The notes under the pieces: model-generated
The model's database searches: none
Seen by the model: only the letters and a program-made list of their open reading frames with translations
Told to the model about the DNA's origin: nothing
Part shown: piece by piece, positions 8,430 through 17,184 of the stretch
Numbering within the stretch: the first letter of the stretch is position 1
Layout of the letters: each line of letters opens with the position of its first letter
Program-made: the position numbers and the translations under genes
From: Chelativorans sp. ZYF759
Lineage (GTDB): Bacteria; Pseudomonadota; Alphaproteobacteria; Rhizobiales; Rhizobiaceae
Assembly: GCF_012911015.1 (NCBI RefSeq)
Contig: NZ_WVVV01000005.1
Span: 255 to 64,254 of the forward strand
Reading direction: 5' to 3'
Length of the DNA: 64,000 bases

Positions 8430-9145
8430 GAGCCCAGCGTCTTGATGGCATCACGCAGCGAGCTCTCGCTGTCGCGCAACAGGGCCGAGACGCCCTCGAA
8501 GGCGCGCTGGACCTGGATGAGGCGGGTGATTTCCAGCACCGGGTCCACGTTGGAGCCCTCGAGATAACCCTGCACCACGCCGATATTGGCCTGGTCGATG
8601 ATCGGTTGCGGCTCGCCTTGCGGGATGATTCCGGAATTCCCGTAGCGGCGGAAATCGTTGCCAGGCTGGAAATCGAACAGGCCTATGGCGCCGGCGAGCT
8701 GGCCTTCCTGACGGATCGCGCCGTCGGCGGCGACGATGGGTGTGCCGCCCTCCGGGTTGAGCAGGATCTCGCCGCCGCCGGCATCGAGCACCGGGTGGCC
8801 TTCAATGCTGACCAGCTGGCCATCCGGCTGCATGGTGAAGCGGCCGTCGCGGGTCATGACGGGTCCCTCGGGCGTCTGGATGGCGAACCAGGCGTCGCCG
8901 CGCACGGCGAAGTCGAGAGGGTTGCCGGTCTGGACCAGCGCACCGCCGGCGGTCGACAGGAAGTTGGTGCCGGACGACACGAAGGACATGGAATCCTGCC
9001 CGAGGCCCGTGACGACGTCCTCGAACTTCACGCCGGTGGCGCGGAAGCCGGTGGTGGTGGCGTTGGCGACGTTGTCGGCGATGGTGTTCAAGCGGCGCTC
9101 GAGCGCGACCTGCGACGATAGGGCGACGTAGAGTCCTGTCTGCAC
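8426..9145 (-). CDS. flgF: Flagellar proximal rod protein FlgF
   Basis: FlgF is a rod protein related to FlgG. The 239-residue product begins MQTGLYVALSSQVALERRLN then TIADNVANATTTGFRATGVK, and ends with the rod C-terminal helix IQVQRAFEGVSALLRDSESS. The central RGDAWFAIQTPEG region fits FlgF rather than FlgG. It lies 10 bp after the DUF1217 gene and overlaps fliI. Confidence 0.96.
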   Translation of the reverse strand: MQTGLYVALSSQVALERRLNTIADNVANATTTGFRATGVKFEDVVTGLGQDSMSFVSSGTNFLSTAGGALVQTGNPLDFAVRGDAWFAIQTPEGPVMTRDGRFTMQPDGQLVSIEGHPVLDAGGGEILLNPEGGTPIVAADGAIRQEGQLAGAIGLFDFQPGNDFRRYGNSGIIPQGEPQPIIDQANIGVVQGYLEGSNVDPVLEITRLIQVQRAFEGVSALLRDSESSLRDAIKTLGS

Positions 9146-9155
9146 GGTTTCTTCC

Positions 9156-10274
9156 TCAGCTTCTCATCTTGGCGATCGCCATCATCACGTCCGGCGAGAT
9201 GCCGAATTCCGGCGGCTGGAACAGCGTGGTGATCATGGACTGCGGGGAGGAGGTGGGATTGTTGATCTCCCACATGGTGGTGAACCTCGTCAGCAGGTCC
9301 TGCAGTTTCTTGGGATCCTTGAAATCCTCGATGTCGATGCGCGACTTGATGAGCGCGGCCTGCTTGTCGATATCGAGCTGGGCGACCGAATCAGGCAGGC
9401 CCAGAATGGTGCGCACCACAGAGCCCACCGCCCGATCGCCGAGGATCTCGTAATAGCTAGTCATCTTGGGCGCCATGCGCTCGAAATACAGGGCGAGGCG
9501 CACGCCCTCGTTGTTGCGCCCGGCGTCTTCCTCCAGCGTCTGGCGCATGTATTTGTCGATTGCGGGTTTCTGCGCCGGATTGACGGTCGTCGCCTCTTCG
9601 CCGTAGCGGGCGAAGTTGAAGCTTGCGACAAGCTTGGCGAAGCGCTCGTCGGTGCTCTTGTTGGCCGGGCTGTCGGGGTTGTCGATGCCGCCTTCCAACA
9701 TGGTGCGCACCACCTCCTTGGACGGCAGCTCGCCCTCGAACCCGTGGGCACGCATGGCGAACTGGAAGATCACGTCGTTGCCCAGGAAGTCGTCGATGGA
9801 GCGCACCGAGGTGATGTTGGCCATGTAGTAGTCGGTGTTGGCCTTCAGGGCGGGGTTGTCCGCGGCCACGCCGTTCTTGACCGCCTGCAGAAGATAGTTT
9901 TGGACGGTACCCTGCTGCGCGGCGTTGTAGATGGTGGTGTCGGCGCCATGCCTGACGAAGTTGAAGCTGCGCGCGAATTCCTGGTAGCGCTTGTCGGTCA
10001 GCTTGTTGGCGAAGGAATTGGGATCGTCAATCCCTTCCTCGAGCACCTTGCGCATGAAGGCCTTGGCATAGGCCATGTCATCCAGCCCGTGCGCCTTCAT
10101 CGCGAAGCGGAAGAGGCGTTCGTCGCCCAGAAAGTCGTCGATCGACTTCACCTTGGAGATGTTCTGGAGATAGTACTCGCTCTCGCGCTGCACCATCGGC
10201 TGGGTCTGAACGCGGTTGAGCGACTGGTTCATGTCGCGCGTAATCAGCTGGTAGCTGGTAAAGGTATTGATCAC
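9156..10274 (-). CDS. DUF1217 flagellar-locus protein with three internal repeats
   Basis: This is the first gene of the minus-strand flagellar operon. The 372-residue product belongs by pattern to the DUF1217 family that accompanies flagellar genes in rhizobia. It has tandem copies of one unit: about residues 35-130 (SIDDFLGDERLFRFAMKAHG), 147-240 (SIDDFLGNDVIFQFAMRAHG) and a more diverged 260-345 (YYEILGDRAVGSVVRTILG). No signal peptide or membrane segment is present, and the product is helical and acidic. It may be an export substrate or cytoplasmic assembly factor; function is unknown. Confidence 0.85.
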   Translation of the reverse strand: MINTFTSYQLITRDMNQSLNRVQTQPMVQRESEYYLQNISKVKSIDDFLGDERLFRFAMKAHGLDDMAYAKAFMRKVLEEGIDDPNSFANKLTDKRYQEFARSFNFVRHGADTTIYNAAQQGTVQNYLLQAVKNGVAADNPALKANTDYYMANITSVRSIDDFLGNDVIFQFAMRAHGFEGELPSKEVVRTMLEGGIDNPDSPANKSTDERFAKLVASFNFARYGEEATTVNPAQKPAIDKYMRQTLEEDAGRNNEGVRLALYFERMAPKMTSYYEILGDRAVGSVVRTILGLPDSVAQLDIDKQAALIKSRIDIEDFKDPKKLQDLLTRFTTMWEINNPTSSPQSMITTLFQPPEFGISPDVMMAIAKMRS

Positions 10275-10458
10275 GTGTTCGCCTCCGCGGGCGGTTGCCG
10301 GCAGCCTTCCTCCTAGAACTCCATCCTTGCGCGAAGCTTTTGGCGCCTGTGCGGAGCGCGATGCGGGATCGATGCAATTGCGCGCAACGCTTTAAGCCTC
10401 GCGCAAGCCATGACCGGTAGTTCCCGATCAGTGAACCGGCATTGCGGGGTGTGGATCC
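10275..10458. promoter_or_regulatory. Divergent promoter region of the two main flagellar operons
   Basis: The 184-bp gap lies between the divergent starts of the DUF1217-flgF operon (minus) and the motA-fliM operon (plus), so promoters for both must lie here or just upstream. In rhizobia class II flagellar promoters of this kind depend on VisNR and Rem. No box could be assigned confidently by eye. The region contains an AAGC-rich stretch (GCGAAGC, AACGCTTTAAGCC) but no clear long palindrome. Confidence 0.5.
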
Positions 10459-11337
10459 TTGGGCATTATCATCGGTATGGTCGTTACCTTCGGCTGCGTC
10501 CTTGGCGGCTACATGGCCATGGGCGGCTATCTCGACGTCCTCATGCAGCCCTGGGAACTCGTCATTATCGGCGGGGCCGCGCTTGGCATCTATCTGGTCG
10601 CCAACTCGCTCTCCACGGTGAAGGACACGGGCAGGGCGCTTCTGGAGGTACTCAAGAACGCCATTCCCAAGGAGCAGGAATATCTCGAGGTTCTCGGCGT
10701 CCTGCACAGCCTGATGCGCGAATTGCGCACCAAGTCCCGCAACGAAGTCGAGGCGCATATCGATGCGCCCGAGGAATCCACGATCTTCCAGGCCTATCCC
10801 AAGGTGCTGGCCGACCATCACCTCACGCATTTCATCTGCGACTACTGCCGCATCATCATCATCGGCAACGCACGGCCGTTCGAGATCGAGGCGCTCATGG
10901 ACGAGGAAATCCACACCGTCCGCCACGATCTCCTGAAGCCCAGCCATGCGATGCAGACGGCGGCGGACGGCCTGCCGGCGCTCGGCATCGTGGCCGCCAT
11001 CCTCGGCGTCATCAAGGCGATGGGCGCGATCGACCAGTCGCCGGAAATTCTCGGCGGCCTGATCGGCGCGGCGCTGGTCGGCTCCTTCCTCGGCATCTTC
11101 CTGGCCTACGCCATTGCCGGTCCGCTGGCCGTGAAGATCAAATATGTGCGCGACAAGCGCGTGCGCCTCTACATCATCGTCAAGCAGACGCTGCTCGCCT
11201 ACATGAACGGTTCCCTTCCACAGGTGGCGATCGAGTTCGGCCGCAAGACGATCTCCTCGCATGACCGTCCTTCCATCGACGCCGTGGAACAGAGCACGCT
11301 CAATACGGGCCCTGCCGAAGCCAAGAAGGCAGCCTGA
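10459..11337 (+). CDS. motA: Flagellar motor stator protein MotA
   Basis: MotA is the proton-channel stator subunit that drives the rotor through FliG. The 292-residue product starts at a TTG (TTGGGCATTATC) behind a GGGGTGTGG stretch; the first residues [20 protein letters not shown] match rhizobial MotA. Four membrane segments are visible (about 1-25, 33-55, 170-195, 205-230), with the conserved [18 protein letters not shown] near 176 and the charged cytoplasmic loop between segments 2 and 3. motB is not adjacent, as in other rhizobia, where motB-motC lie in another operon. Confidence 0.95.
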   Translation: MGIIIGMVVTFGCVLGGYMAMGGYLDVLMQPWELVIIGGAALGIYLVANSLSTVKDTGRALLEVLKNAIPKEQEYLEVLGVLHSLMRELRTKSRNEVEAHIDAPEESTIFQAYPKVLADHHLTHFICDYCRIIIIGNARPFEIEALMDEEIHTVRHDLLKPSHAMQTAADGLPALGIVAAILGVIKAMGAIDQSPEILGGLIGAALVGSFLGIFLAYAIAGPLAVKIKYVRDKRVRLYIIVKQTLLAYMNGSLPQVAIEFGRKTISSHDRPSIDAVEQSTLNTGPAEAKKAA

Positions 11338-11372
11338 GCCATGGCCGGGCACGCAGACGGGACATTCATCGC

Positions 11373-12302
11373 ATGAACAGCGCAGCCGAGACTTCCTCCA
11401 ACCACGTGGTGGAAAGCCTGCTTGGCAAGACAGGCGAGCCGCAGCAGGTGATCGCGGCGGCCAAGGCGCTTGGCCAGCGCGTGCGCGGCGTGATGCTGGG
11501 CGCGATCAACGATCGTCTGGCCTTCTCGCTCGACATGGAGCTGAAGTCTGCCAAGGTCACGCGTTTCGCCGAGGCCCTGCCGACCCAGGCCTCGCACATG
11601 GCGATCTGCGTCGCTCCGTCGTCCTCCTCTTCAGATGCGCTCACCATGATGATCGATGCCGACGCGGCGGCGCTTCTGGTAAGCGCGGCCTTCGGCGGCG
11701 ACCCCGACATCTCGGTGGCGCCGATCCAGCGGGATCTGTCGGGCATCGAACGCATGATGCTGGCCGACATGTTCGAGGTCATCGCCCAGACGTTCGAAGG
11801 TTCCGGAGAACGCGCGCTGGGCATCAGCTTTCCGCTCGGCGAGGTCATCAGCGGCACCGAAATCCCGCGCATGCCGCGGCGCGACGGTCCGGCGGCGATC
11901 CTCGAATTCCGTATTCATTCGCCCGTTGCCTCCGGTCTGATCTCCATCCTGATGCCGCAGCGCGTTCTGCTGACGCACCGCGCCGACGGCAGCGCCGAAG
12001 CCGACAGCCCGCTCGTCGCCTCCAAATGGCGGGCCCGCTTCAGCGAAGAAGTGATGCGTTCGAAGGTCAATCTCGAAGCGACGGTCCCGCTGTCCAAATT
12101 CACCCTCGGCGAGATCGCCCAGTGGCAGGTCGGACAGACCATCGAAATGCCGGGAAATGCCCAGGCGCAGACCCAGCTGTCAGCCCGGCGCAAGACTATC
12201 TTCGTATGTGAGTTCGGAAAGCTCGGGAATCACTTTACGGTTCGCGTGCGCCAGCCTTTCGATGCCGGGAAGGATTTCCTCGACCGGCTCGTGAACAAGT
12301 GA
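11373..12302 (+). CDS. fliM: Flagellar C-ring switch protein FliM
   Basis: FliM is the middle component of the C ring that receives CheY-P. The 309-residue product shows the FliM middle domain and a C-terminal SpoA/FliN-like domain (LEATVPLSKFTLGEIAQWQV, then VCEFGKLGNHFTVRV). The N-terminal CheY-binding peptide is degenerate, and overall similarity to enterobacterial FliM looks low, which is usual in rhizobia. It sits 35 bp after motA and before fliN. Confidence 0.88.
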   Translation: MNSAAETSSNHVVESLLGKTGEPQQVIAAAKALGQRVRGVMLGAINDRLAFSLDMELKSAKVTRFAEALPTQASHMAICVAPSSSSSDALTMMIDADAAALLVSAAFGGDPDISVAPIQRDLSGIERMMLADMFEVIAQTFEGSGERALGISFPLGEVISGTEIPRMPRRDGPAAILEFRIHSPVASGLISILMPQRVLLTHRADGSAEADSPLVASKWRARFSEEVMRSKVNLEATVPLSKFTLGEIAQWQVGQTIEMPGNAQAQTQLSARRKTIFVCEFGKLGNHFTVRVRQPFDAGKDFLDRLVNK

Positions 12303-12337
12303 TGCCCCGCTGAAGGGCGTCTGACCGGAGTGAGTCG

Positions 12338-12748
12338 ATGAACCCCAACGCCAACGCCGTGCCCGCCGAAGAAGACGAAGAAGATCAGCTGAGCGCGGCG
12401 ATCGACGAATTGCGCGACGTCCTGCACGAAGGCGGCGCCGCGATCGATGAGAGCACAGGGATAGGCGGGCTCGGAGCCGCGGCCGCGCAGCATGAGAACC
12501 ACGGTGTCATCATGGACATCCCCGTCGATGTCCAGATCGTGCTCGGCAGCACGGAAATGCCGGTCTCGGAACTGATGGCTCTCCAGAAGGGCTCCACCGT
12601 TGCGCTCGACCGTCGCATCGGCGAGCCGGTTGATGTGGTCGTCAATGGCCGCAAGATCGCCTCGGGCGAAGTGACGGTCCTCGAAAGCGACCCTTCCCGC
12701 TTCGGGATCAAGCTGACCCACATCGTCGATTCCAGCCGCCAGGGCTGA
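12338..12748 (+). CDS. fliN: Flagellar C-ring switch protein FliN
   Basis: FliN forms the bottom of the C ring and docks the export ATPase complex. The 136-residue product has an acidic, variable N-terminal half (PAEEDEEDQLSAAIDELRDV) and the conserved SpoA domain in the second half: DIPVDVQIVLGSTEMPVSEL, RRIGEPVDVVVNGRKIASGE and FGIKLTHIV. A purine-rich GGAGTGAG lies before the ATG. Confidence 0.96.
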   Translation: MNPNANAVPAEEDEEDQLSAAIDELRDVLHEGGAAIDESTGIGGLGAAAAQHENHGVIMDIPVDVQIVLGSTEMPVSELMALQKGSTVALDRRIGEPVDVVVNGRKIASGEVTVLESDPSRFGIKLTHIVDSSRQG

Positions 12749-12777
12749 GGAACAGGTAGCGGAAGATCGCTCAGCCC

Positions 12778-13806
12778 ATGTCCGATAAGTCCAAAGCAGC
12801 CACCAGCTCCGCCCGCGGCCTGACCCAGTCGCAGAAGGCCGCCGCGATCCTCGTGGCGATGGGCAAGCCCGCCGCCGGCCGGCTCCTGAAGTTCTTCAAG
12901 CAGGAGGAACTGAAAGCCCTCCTGGACGCGGCCAGGAAGCTGAGGACCATCCCTCAGAACGAACTGGAGAGGATCGTCGCGGAGTTCGAGACGGAGTTCG
13001 CCGAAGGCGCGGGTCTGCTGGATTCCGGCGACCAGATGGACACGATCCTGAACGAATCACTGCCGCCGGAGGAGTTTGACGCGCTGGTGGGACGCAATCG
13101 CCCCGGCCGCGTCGAGGAGGCACCGTCCGTCTGGCCGAAGCTGGAGAAGCTGGAGGCCGGGCAACTGGCCAGCATCCTGGCGAAGGAGCATCCGCAATCG
13201 ATCGCCTACGTGCTCTCCAATCTCTCGCCACGCCAGTCCGCACTCGCCCTGCGTGAGTTCGAACGGCCCCTGCGCAGCGAGATCGTCAAGCGCATGCTGT
13301 CGATGACGCAGGTCAAGCCGGCCATGCGCACGCTGCTGGAGAAACAGCTTCAACACCGTGTCAGCGGCGACATGTTCGCCCGCAACAGCTCCGAGGGCGA
13401 GACCCGCGTGGCCAGCGTGCTGCGCGAATTCGACAAGGACGAGATGGAAGAAGTGCTGGAGGACCTCGAAAAGGGTGGTTTGCGCAATCTCGACGCCGTG
13501 CGCGCCAAGCTGTTCACCTTCGAGGACATTCTCGGCCTCAGCAAGAAGGCTCTCGTGCGCCTGTTCGACGACCTGTCCAGCGAGATTGTCGCGTTGGCGC
13601 TGCGCAATGCTGATTCCGACATCGTGGAGGCGGTCCTTGGTTCGCTCAGCGCACGTTCGCGGCGCATGATCGAGGCGGAACTCTCGATGGATGCGGATAT
13701 CGGCGACGACGATATCCAGCGCGCCCGCAAGACGATCTCGTCGACCGCGCTCGACCTGGCCGCTGCCGGCCAGCTCGAACTTCCTTCTCGCGATCTCGCC
13801 GCCTAA
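12778..13806 (+). CDS. fliG: Flagellar rotor switch protein FliG
   Basis: FliG sits between the MS ring and FliM and contacts the MotA loop. The 342-residue product has the three armadillo-like domains, with the EHPQSIAYVLSNLSPRQSAL motif in the middle domain and a charged C-terminal motor domain (FEDILGLSKKALVRLFDDLS, then LRNADSDIVEAVLGSLSARS). Length fits FliG. fliF, which encodes its MS-ring partner, is not in the window. Confidence 0.97.
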   Translation: MSDKSKAATSSARGLTQSQKAAAILVAMGKPAAGRLLKFFKQEELKALLDAARKLRTIPQNELERIVAEFETEFAEGAGLLDSGDQMDTILNESLPPEEFDALVGRNRPGRVEEAPSVWPKLEKLEAGQLASILAKEHPQSIAYVLSNLSPRQSALALREFERPLRSEIVKRMLSMTQVKPAMRTLLEKQLQHRVSGDMFARNSSEGETRVASVLREFDKDEMEEVLEDLEKGGLRNLDAVRAKLFTFEDILGLSKKALVRLFDDLSSEIVALALRNADSDIVEAVLGSLSARSRRMIEAELSMDADIGDDDIQRARKTISSTALDLAAAGQLELPSRDLAA

Positions 13807-13827
13807 GGCGGATCAGGGGAGGACGGC

Positions 13828-14919
13828 GTGTCCGAAGAAGCCGACAAGGACAGTAAAACCGAAGAAGCGACCGAGAAGAAGGTCAAGGACTCGATCGAAA
13901 AGGGTCAGGTGCCCTTTGCGCGCGAGGTTCCGGCCTTTGCATCCTTCCTCGCGATCCTTGCCTTCATGATCTTCTTTGCCCAGTCGGGCGCCGCGCAGCT
14001 GGGCGGCTTTCTCGCGATGTTTGTCGAGCGTGCGGATGAGTGGCAGATGGCCACGGCGCACGACGCCATGATGCTGCAGGGCATGGTCTTCATGGAGATC
14101 GCCAAGGTCCTGGGGTCGTTGATGTTCCTGCTGATGCTCGCCGGCCTCTCAGCCTCCGCGCTTCAGAACGTGCCGCAATTCGTCCTGAAACGTATCCAGC
14201 CGCAGATGTCGCGCATCTCCCTGAAAAAAGGCTGGGAACGGCTGTTCGGCAAGAAGGGCTGGGTCGAATTCGCCAAATCGGTCGGCAAGATCCTGATCGT
14301 CGGCGGCTTTCTGGTCTACACCATGAGCGCGGCGCAGGATCGTCTGCTGGCCGGCATGATCACCCATCCGATGGCCTTCACCTCCGTGATCCGCGACCTC
14401 GCCGTCGAGATCGTCGTCACGATCGGCTCCGTCATGGTGGTGATCGCCGCCGTCGACCTGTTGTGGTCGCGCTATCACTGGCGCGAGGAACTGCGCATGA
14501 CACGCCAGGAGGTCAAGGACGAGATCAAGCAGAGCGATGGCGATCCAATCGTGAAGGCCCGCATGCGCTCGCTGCAGCGCGATCGCGCCCGCAGGCGGAT
14601 GATGCAGTCGGTGCCCCAGGCGACGCTCGTGATCGCCAATCCGACCCATTATGCGATCGCGTTGCGTTATGTCCGCAGCGAGAACGCCGCGCCGGTCGTG
14701 GTGGCCAAGGGTCAGGATCTCGTGGCCCTGAAGATCAGGGAAGTCGCCGCCGAACACGGCATCCCCGTCTTCGAGGAAGTGCAGCTCGCCCGCTCGATGT
14801 ACGATCAGGTCAAGGTCGACCAGATGATCCCCGCCCAGTTCTATCAGGCAGTCGCCGAACTGGTCCGCACCATCTACGCAAGGACCGCGCAACCTTCGCC
14901 GGTTAAAGGTGTTTCATGA
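13828..14919 (+). CDS. flhB: Flagellar export switch protein FlhB
   Basis: FlhB is the autocleaving export protein that switches specificity from rod/hook to filament substrates. The start is GTG behind a strong GGGGAGG. The 363-residue product has the N-terminal EEATEKKVKDSIEKGQVPFA amphipathic lead, four membrane segments (about 33-53, 85-110, 150-170, 190-212) and the autocleavage motif NPTH at 271-274 in the cytoplasmic domain. It overlaps the next gene by 4 bp. Confidence 0.97.
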   Translation: MSEEADKDSKTEEATEKKVKDSIEKGQVPFAREVPAFASFLAILAFMIFFAQSGAAQLGGFLAMFVERADEWQMATAHDAMMLQGMVFMEIAKVLGSLMFLLMLAGLSASALQNVPQFVLKRIQPQMSRISLKKGWERLFGKKGWVEFAKSVGKILIVGGFLVYTMSAAQDRLLAGMITHPMAFTSVIRDLAVEIVVTIGSVMVVIAAVDLLWSRYHWREELRMTRQEVKDEIKQSDGDPIVKARMRSLQRDRARRRMMQSVPQATLVIANPTHYAIALRYVRSENAAPVVVAKGQDLVALKIREVAAEHGIPVFEEVQLARSMYDQVKVDQMIPAQFYQAVAELVRTIYARTAQPSPVKGVS

Positions 14920-15362
14920 ACCGCCAGCCCAATACCATAGACCGCGAAATCGTCGTGGCAGAAGCGATCAAGGATGTCGTGAGCGAGCTCCGCATGGTGG
15001 ATGTCGCTGATTACATCGCCTTCATCCGCCTCGAGCGTTTCGCCAGCATCGCCGATATCGTGCAGTCGGCGTCCGAACTCTATCTCATGCCCGGCACGCT
15101 GCTGCTCGGCCATGGCGGCGATGCGCGCGTGGGGTGGGAGGACAAGCCTTCCATCATGCTCGATCTCGAGCTCAGGCCAGCCGGCGCCTGCGTGTACTTC
15201 ACCCTGCACATGGCTGACGCAGCGGCGGCGGTGGAGGTCAATTACGTGTCGTTCGACAACCCCGCGGAAGATCCGGACGCCAACACCGCCTATCTGGCGG
15301 GTGCGCTGGACAATGCCCGCATCCGCAAGAAGTGGGGCATGGAGGCGGGGCGCGCCGCCTGA
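14916..15362 (+). CDS. Conserved unknown protein at the end of the motA-flhB operon
   Basis: No named domain was recognised. The 148-residue soluble product (MNRQPNTIDREIVVAEAIKD onward) has a central YIAFIRLERFASIADIVQSA helix region, a beta-rich part (LELRPAGACVYFTLHM) and a C-terminal ALDNARIRKKWGME. The start is fixed by an ATGA overlap with flhB, so it is translated with the export switch gene. An unnamed gene at this spot is typical of rhizobial flagellar clusters. It ends 28 bp from the convergent visR. A function in motility is inferred from context. Confidence 0.8.
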   Translation: MNRQPNTIDREIVVAEAIKDVVSELRMVDVADYIAFIRLERFASIADIVQSASELYLMPGTLLLGHGGDARVGWEDKPSIMLDLELRPAGACVYFTLHMADAAAAVEVNYVSFDNPAEDPDANTAYLAGALDNARIRKKWGMEAGRAA

Positions 15363-15390
15363 GCTGGCGTTTGCCCGGCTGGCCGGCGTG

Positions 15391-16107
15391 TCAGTCGAAA
15401 AGGCCGCCGCGCAGCGCCTTGGCCACCGCGTGCATGCGGTTTACGGCATTCAGCTTCTGGGCCGTGTTGGCGAGATACTGATTGGCCGTATGCACCGACA
15501 GGCCGAGGCGGCAGGCGATCTCGTCGCTCGTCAGGCCATCGGCGGTCAGCTTGAGACATTCAAGTTCGCGCTTGGAAAGCGGTGGCAGCTGCGCTTCCGC
15601 GCGGTTCCTGGTCCGCGCGTGTTCGTCGAAGAGCGCGTAGCAGCCCATATGGGCCGAGCTCAGTGTCTCGTCGTCATATGTGCTGCCGGTCGCGAAAATG
15701 GCGAGCCCGGCGCCGCCGTGTTCGGACGCCATCGGAAACGCGATGCCGCCCTCACGTCCGTCCGCGGGGCCGACGATGCATCGCGTCCAGCGCGATCGAC
15801 TTGCATGCACTTCAAGGTCGCCAGCGGACCATGTCGCCGGGGTAGCCGCGTCCATCACGATGGCGAGGCTGACATGCTGGTGCTTGAGAGTGCCGGCATA
15901 TTCGAGGCCTGAACTGGCGAGGGGGACGAGGCGCAGGCTGCCGATCGAGGACAGGACGGAGAAGAGACAGAACTCGTCCGCCCCCAGCCTTGCGGCAATC
16001 GCCCGCATCCGTTTCTGGACCGGACCGCTGGAGGACGGCGCAACATCGACGAAATCGCCTGTCGCCCCATCCTCCAGTATCGGCGCGAGTGCCCCCACCC
16101 GTCCCAT
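15391..16107 (-). CDS. visR: LuxR-type flagellar master regulator VisR
   Basis: VisR pairs with VisN as the heterodimeric global activator at the top of the rhizobial motility cascade (through Rem). The 238-residue product has an N-terminal ligand/GAF-like part and a C-terminal LuxR helix-turn-helix: LSKRELECLKLTADGLTSDE then IACRLGLSVHTANQYLANTA, ending AKALRGGLFD. It starts 11 bp after visN. The identification rests on the paired arrangement next to flhB as well as the domain. Confidence 0.9.
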   Translation of the reverse strand: MGRVGALAPILEDGATGDFVDVAPSSSGPVQKRMRAIAARLGADEFCLFSVLSSIGSLRLVPLASSGLEYAGTLKHQHVSLAIVMDAATPATWSAGDLEVHASRSRWTRCIVGPADGREGGIAFPMASEHGGAGLAIFATGSTYDDETLSSAHMGCYALFDEHARTRNRAEAQLPPLSKRELECLKLTADGLTSDEIACRLGLSVHTANQYLANTAQKLNAVNRMHAVAKALRGGLFD

Positions 16108-16118
16108 CCGCGATCCCC

Positions 16119-16847
16119 CTAGATCAGTCCGTTCCTGATGGCCGTGGCCATGGCCATGGCGCGATTGCTTGCCGACAGTTTCTGAATGGCATGCGTGACA
16201 TAGCTGTTCACCGTGTTCGACGAGACGCCGAGAATCATCGCCACCTCATCGGTCGTCTTGCCTTCCGAGACCCACCGCAGGCATTCACGCTCGCGTTCGG
16301 AAAGCGGATCGCCCGGCTCCACGACAAGGTCCGGTGCGATCTGCGAGAGCGCGTAGCAGGAAATCATGTGGGCATGGGCGGCGGCCGCTTCGTCGAACAA
16401 CTCCCGTGTGGCTGCCGAAAAAAGGATGCCGAAGCGGGCCTGGCCGATCAGCAATTGCTGGCAGGCGAAGGAGCGATGGCCATTCTCCTCAAGACTCTCC
16501 ACCACTTCCGCGGGGAGCAGTCCCGCCATGCATTCCAGCGTGAAGGGCCTCGCGTGGCTGCCGAGTGCGGTGGCGAGGTGGCTGCGCACGATGCGCGCGA
16601 GATGGGCCTGACCGACGGCCTGGAGCGAATCGAACACCCAGTTGCAGGCGAGGATGCGGCTGTCTTCGTTGGCACGTCCGGCAAGACATTGGAGCACCAT
16701 GTAGTGCTCGGCGCCGAGCCTGGTGGATATGTCGCGCATGATGGCAACGAGATCGCCTCGGCCCAGTGCCGGCGCATAGCCGGATTGCCTGAGCGTATGG
16801 GAGGCGTCGATGCTCATCTGGTCTTCAGTTCCCCGCGCAGAATCCAT
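16119..16847 (-). CDS. visN: LuxR-type flagellar master regulator VisN
   Basis: This is the first gene of the visN-visR pair. The 242-residue product has an N-terminal sensory region and a C-terminal LuxR DNA-binding domain (LSERERECLRWVSEGKTTDE, then VAMILGVSSNTVNSYVTHAI, ending AMATAIRNGLI). An alternative in-frame ATG at 16815-16817 (MSIDASHTL) would shorten it by 10 residues; no ribosome-binding site clearly favours either. In other rhizobia fliF is found upstream of visN; here a metabolic gene is. Confidence 0.9.
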   Translation of the reverse strand: MDSARGTEDQMSIDASHTLRQSGYAPALGRGDLVAIMRDISTRLGAEHYMVLQCLAGRANEDSRILACNWVFDSLQAVGQAHLARIVRSHLATALGSHARPFTLECMAGLLPAEVVESLEENGHRSFACQQLLIGQARFGILFSAATRELFDEAAAAHAHMISCYALSQIAPDLVVEPGDPLSERERECLRWVSEGKTTDEVAMILGVSSNTVNSYVTHAIQKLSASNRAMAMATAIRNGLI

Positions 16848-17184
16848 TCTCGTCCTCGGGTTCCCGGATGGGCGCCCAAGGTGCGATACGCATCAACTTA
16901 CATGAAACACGCCCGTCGGAACGGACAGGCAAACACGCTGGCAGGACGATATCGGAACACGGGTAAACCGCCGCAACCCGCGCTCCGCCCAGACTGCGAT
17001 CCCCTCCTGAGCGGTGCGAATCAGCTGAAGTCCTAGCCTGTGCCAACGGATATGAAAGCGTGGGACTCACGTCAAGATTCCATGTGTCAAGAATTGCGAG
17101 GCAAGCTTCTGTGGACGAATCCGCAGGACTCGCGAGGCCTTTTGCGGACGGGCTTTCGGGGGCCGCAGCGCATGGAGAAAAAAA
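16848..17184. other. Intergenic region upstream of visN and of the DAO-type oxidase
   Basis: This 337-bp stretch lies between two divergent genes and should hold the visN promoter (leftward) and that of the oxidase gene (rightward). A good ribosome-binding site, GGAGAAAAAAA, stands before the GTG of the oxidase. I saw no tRNA, repeat, strong palindrome or credible small gene in it. Confidence 0.5.
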
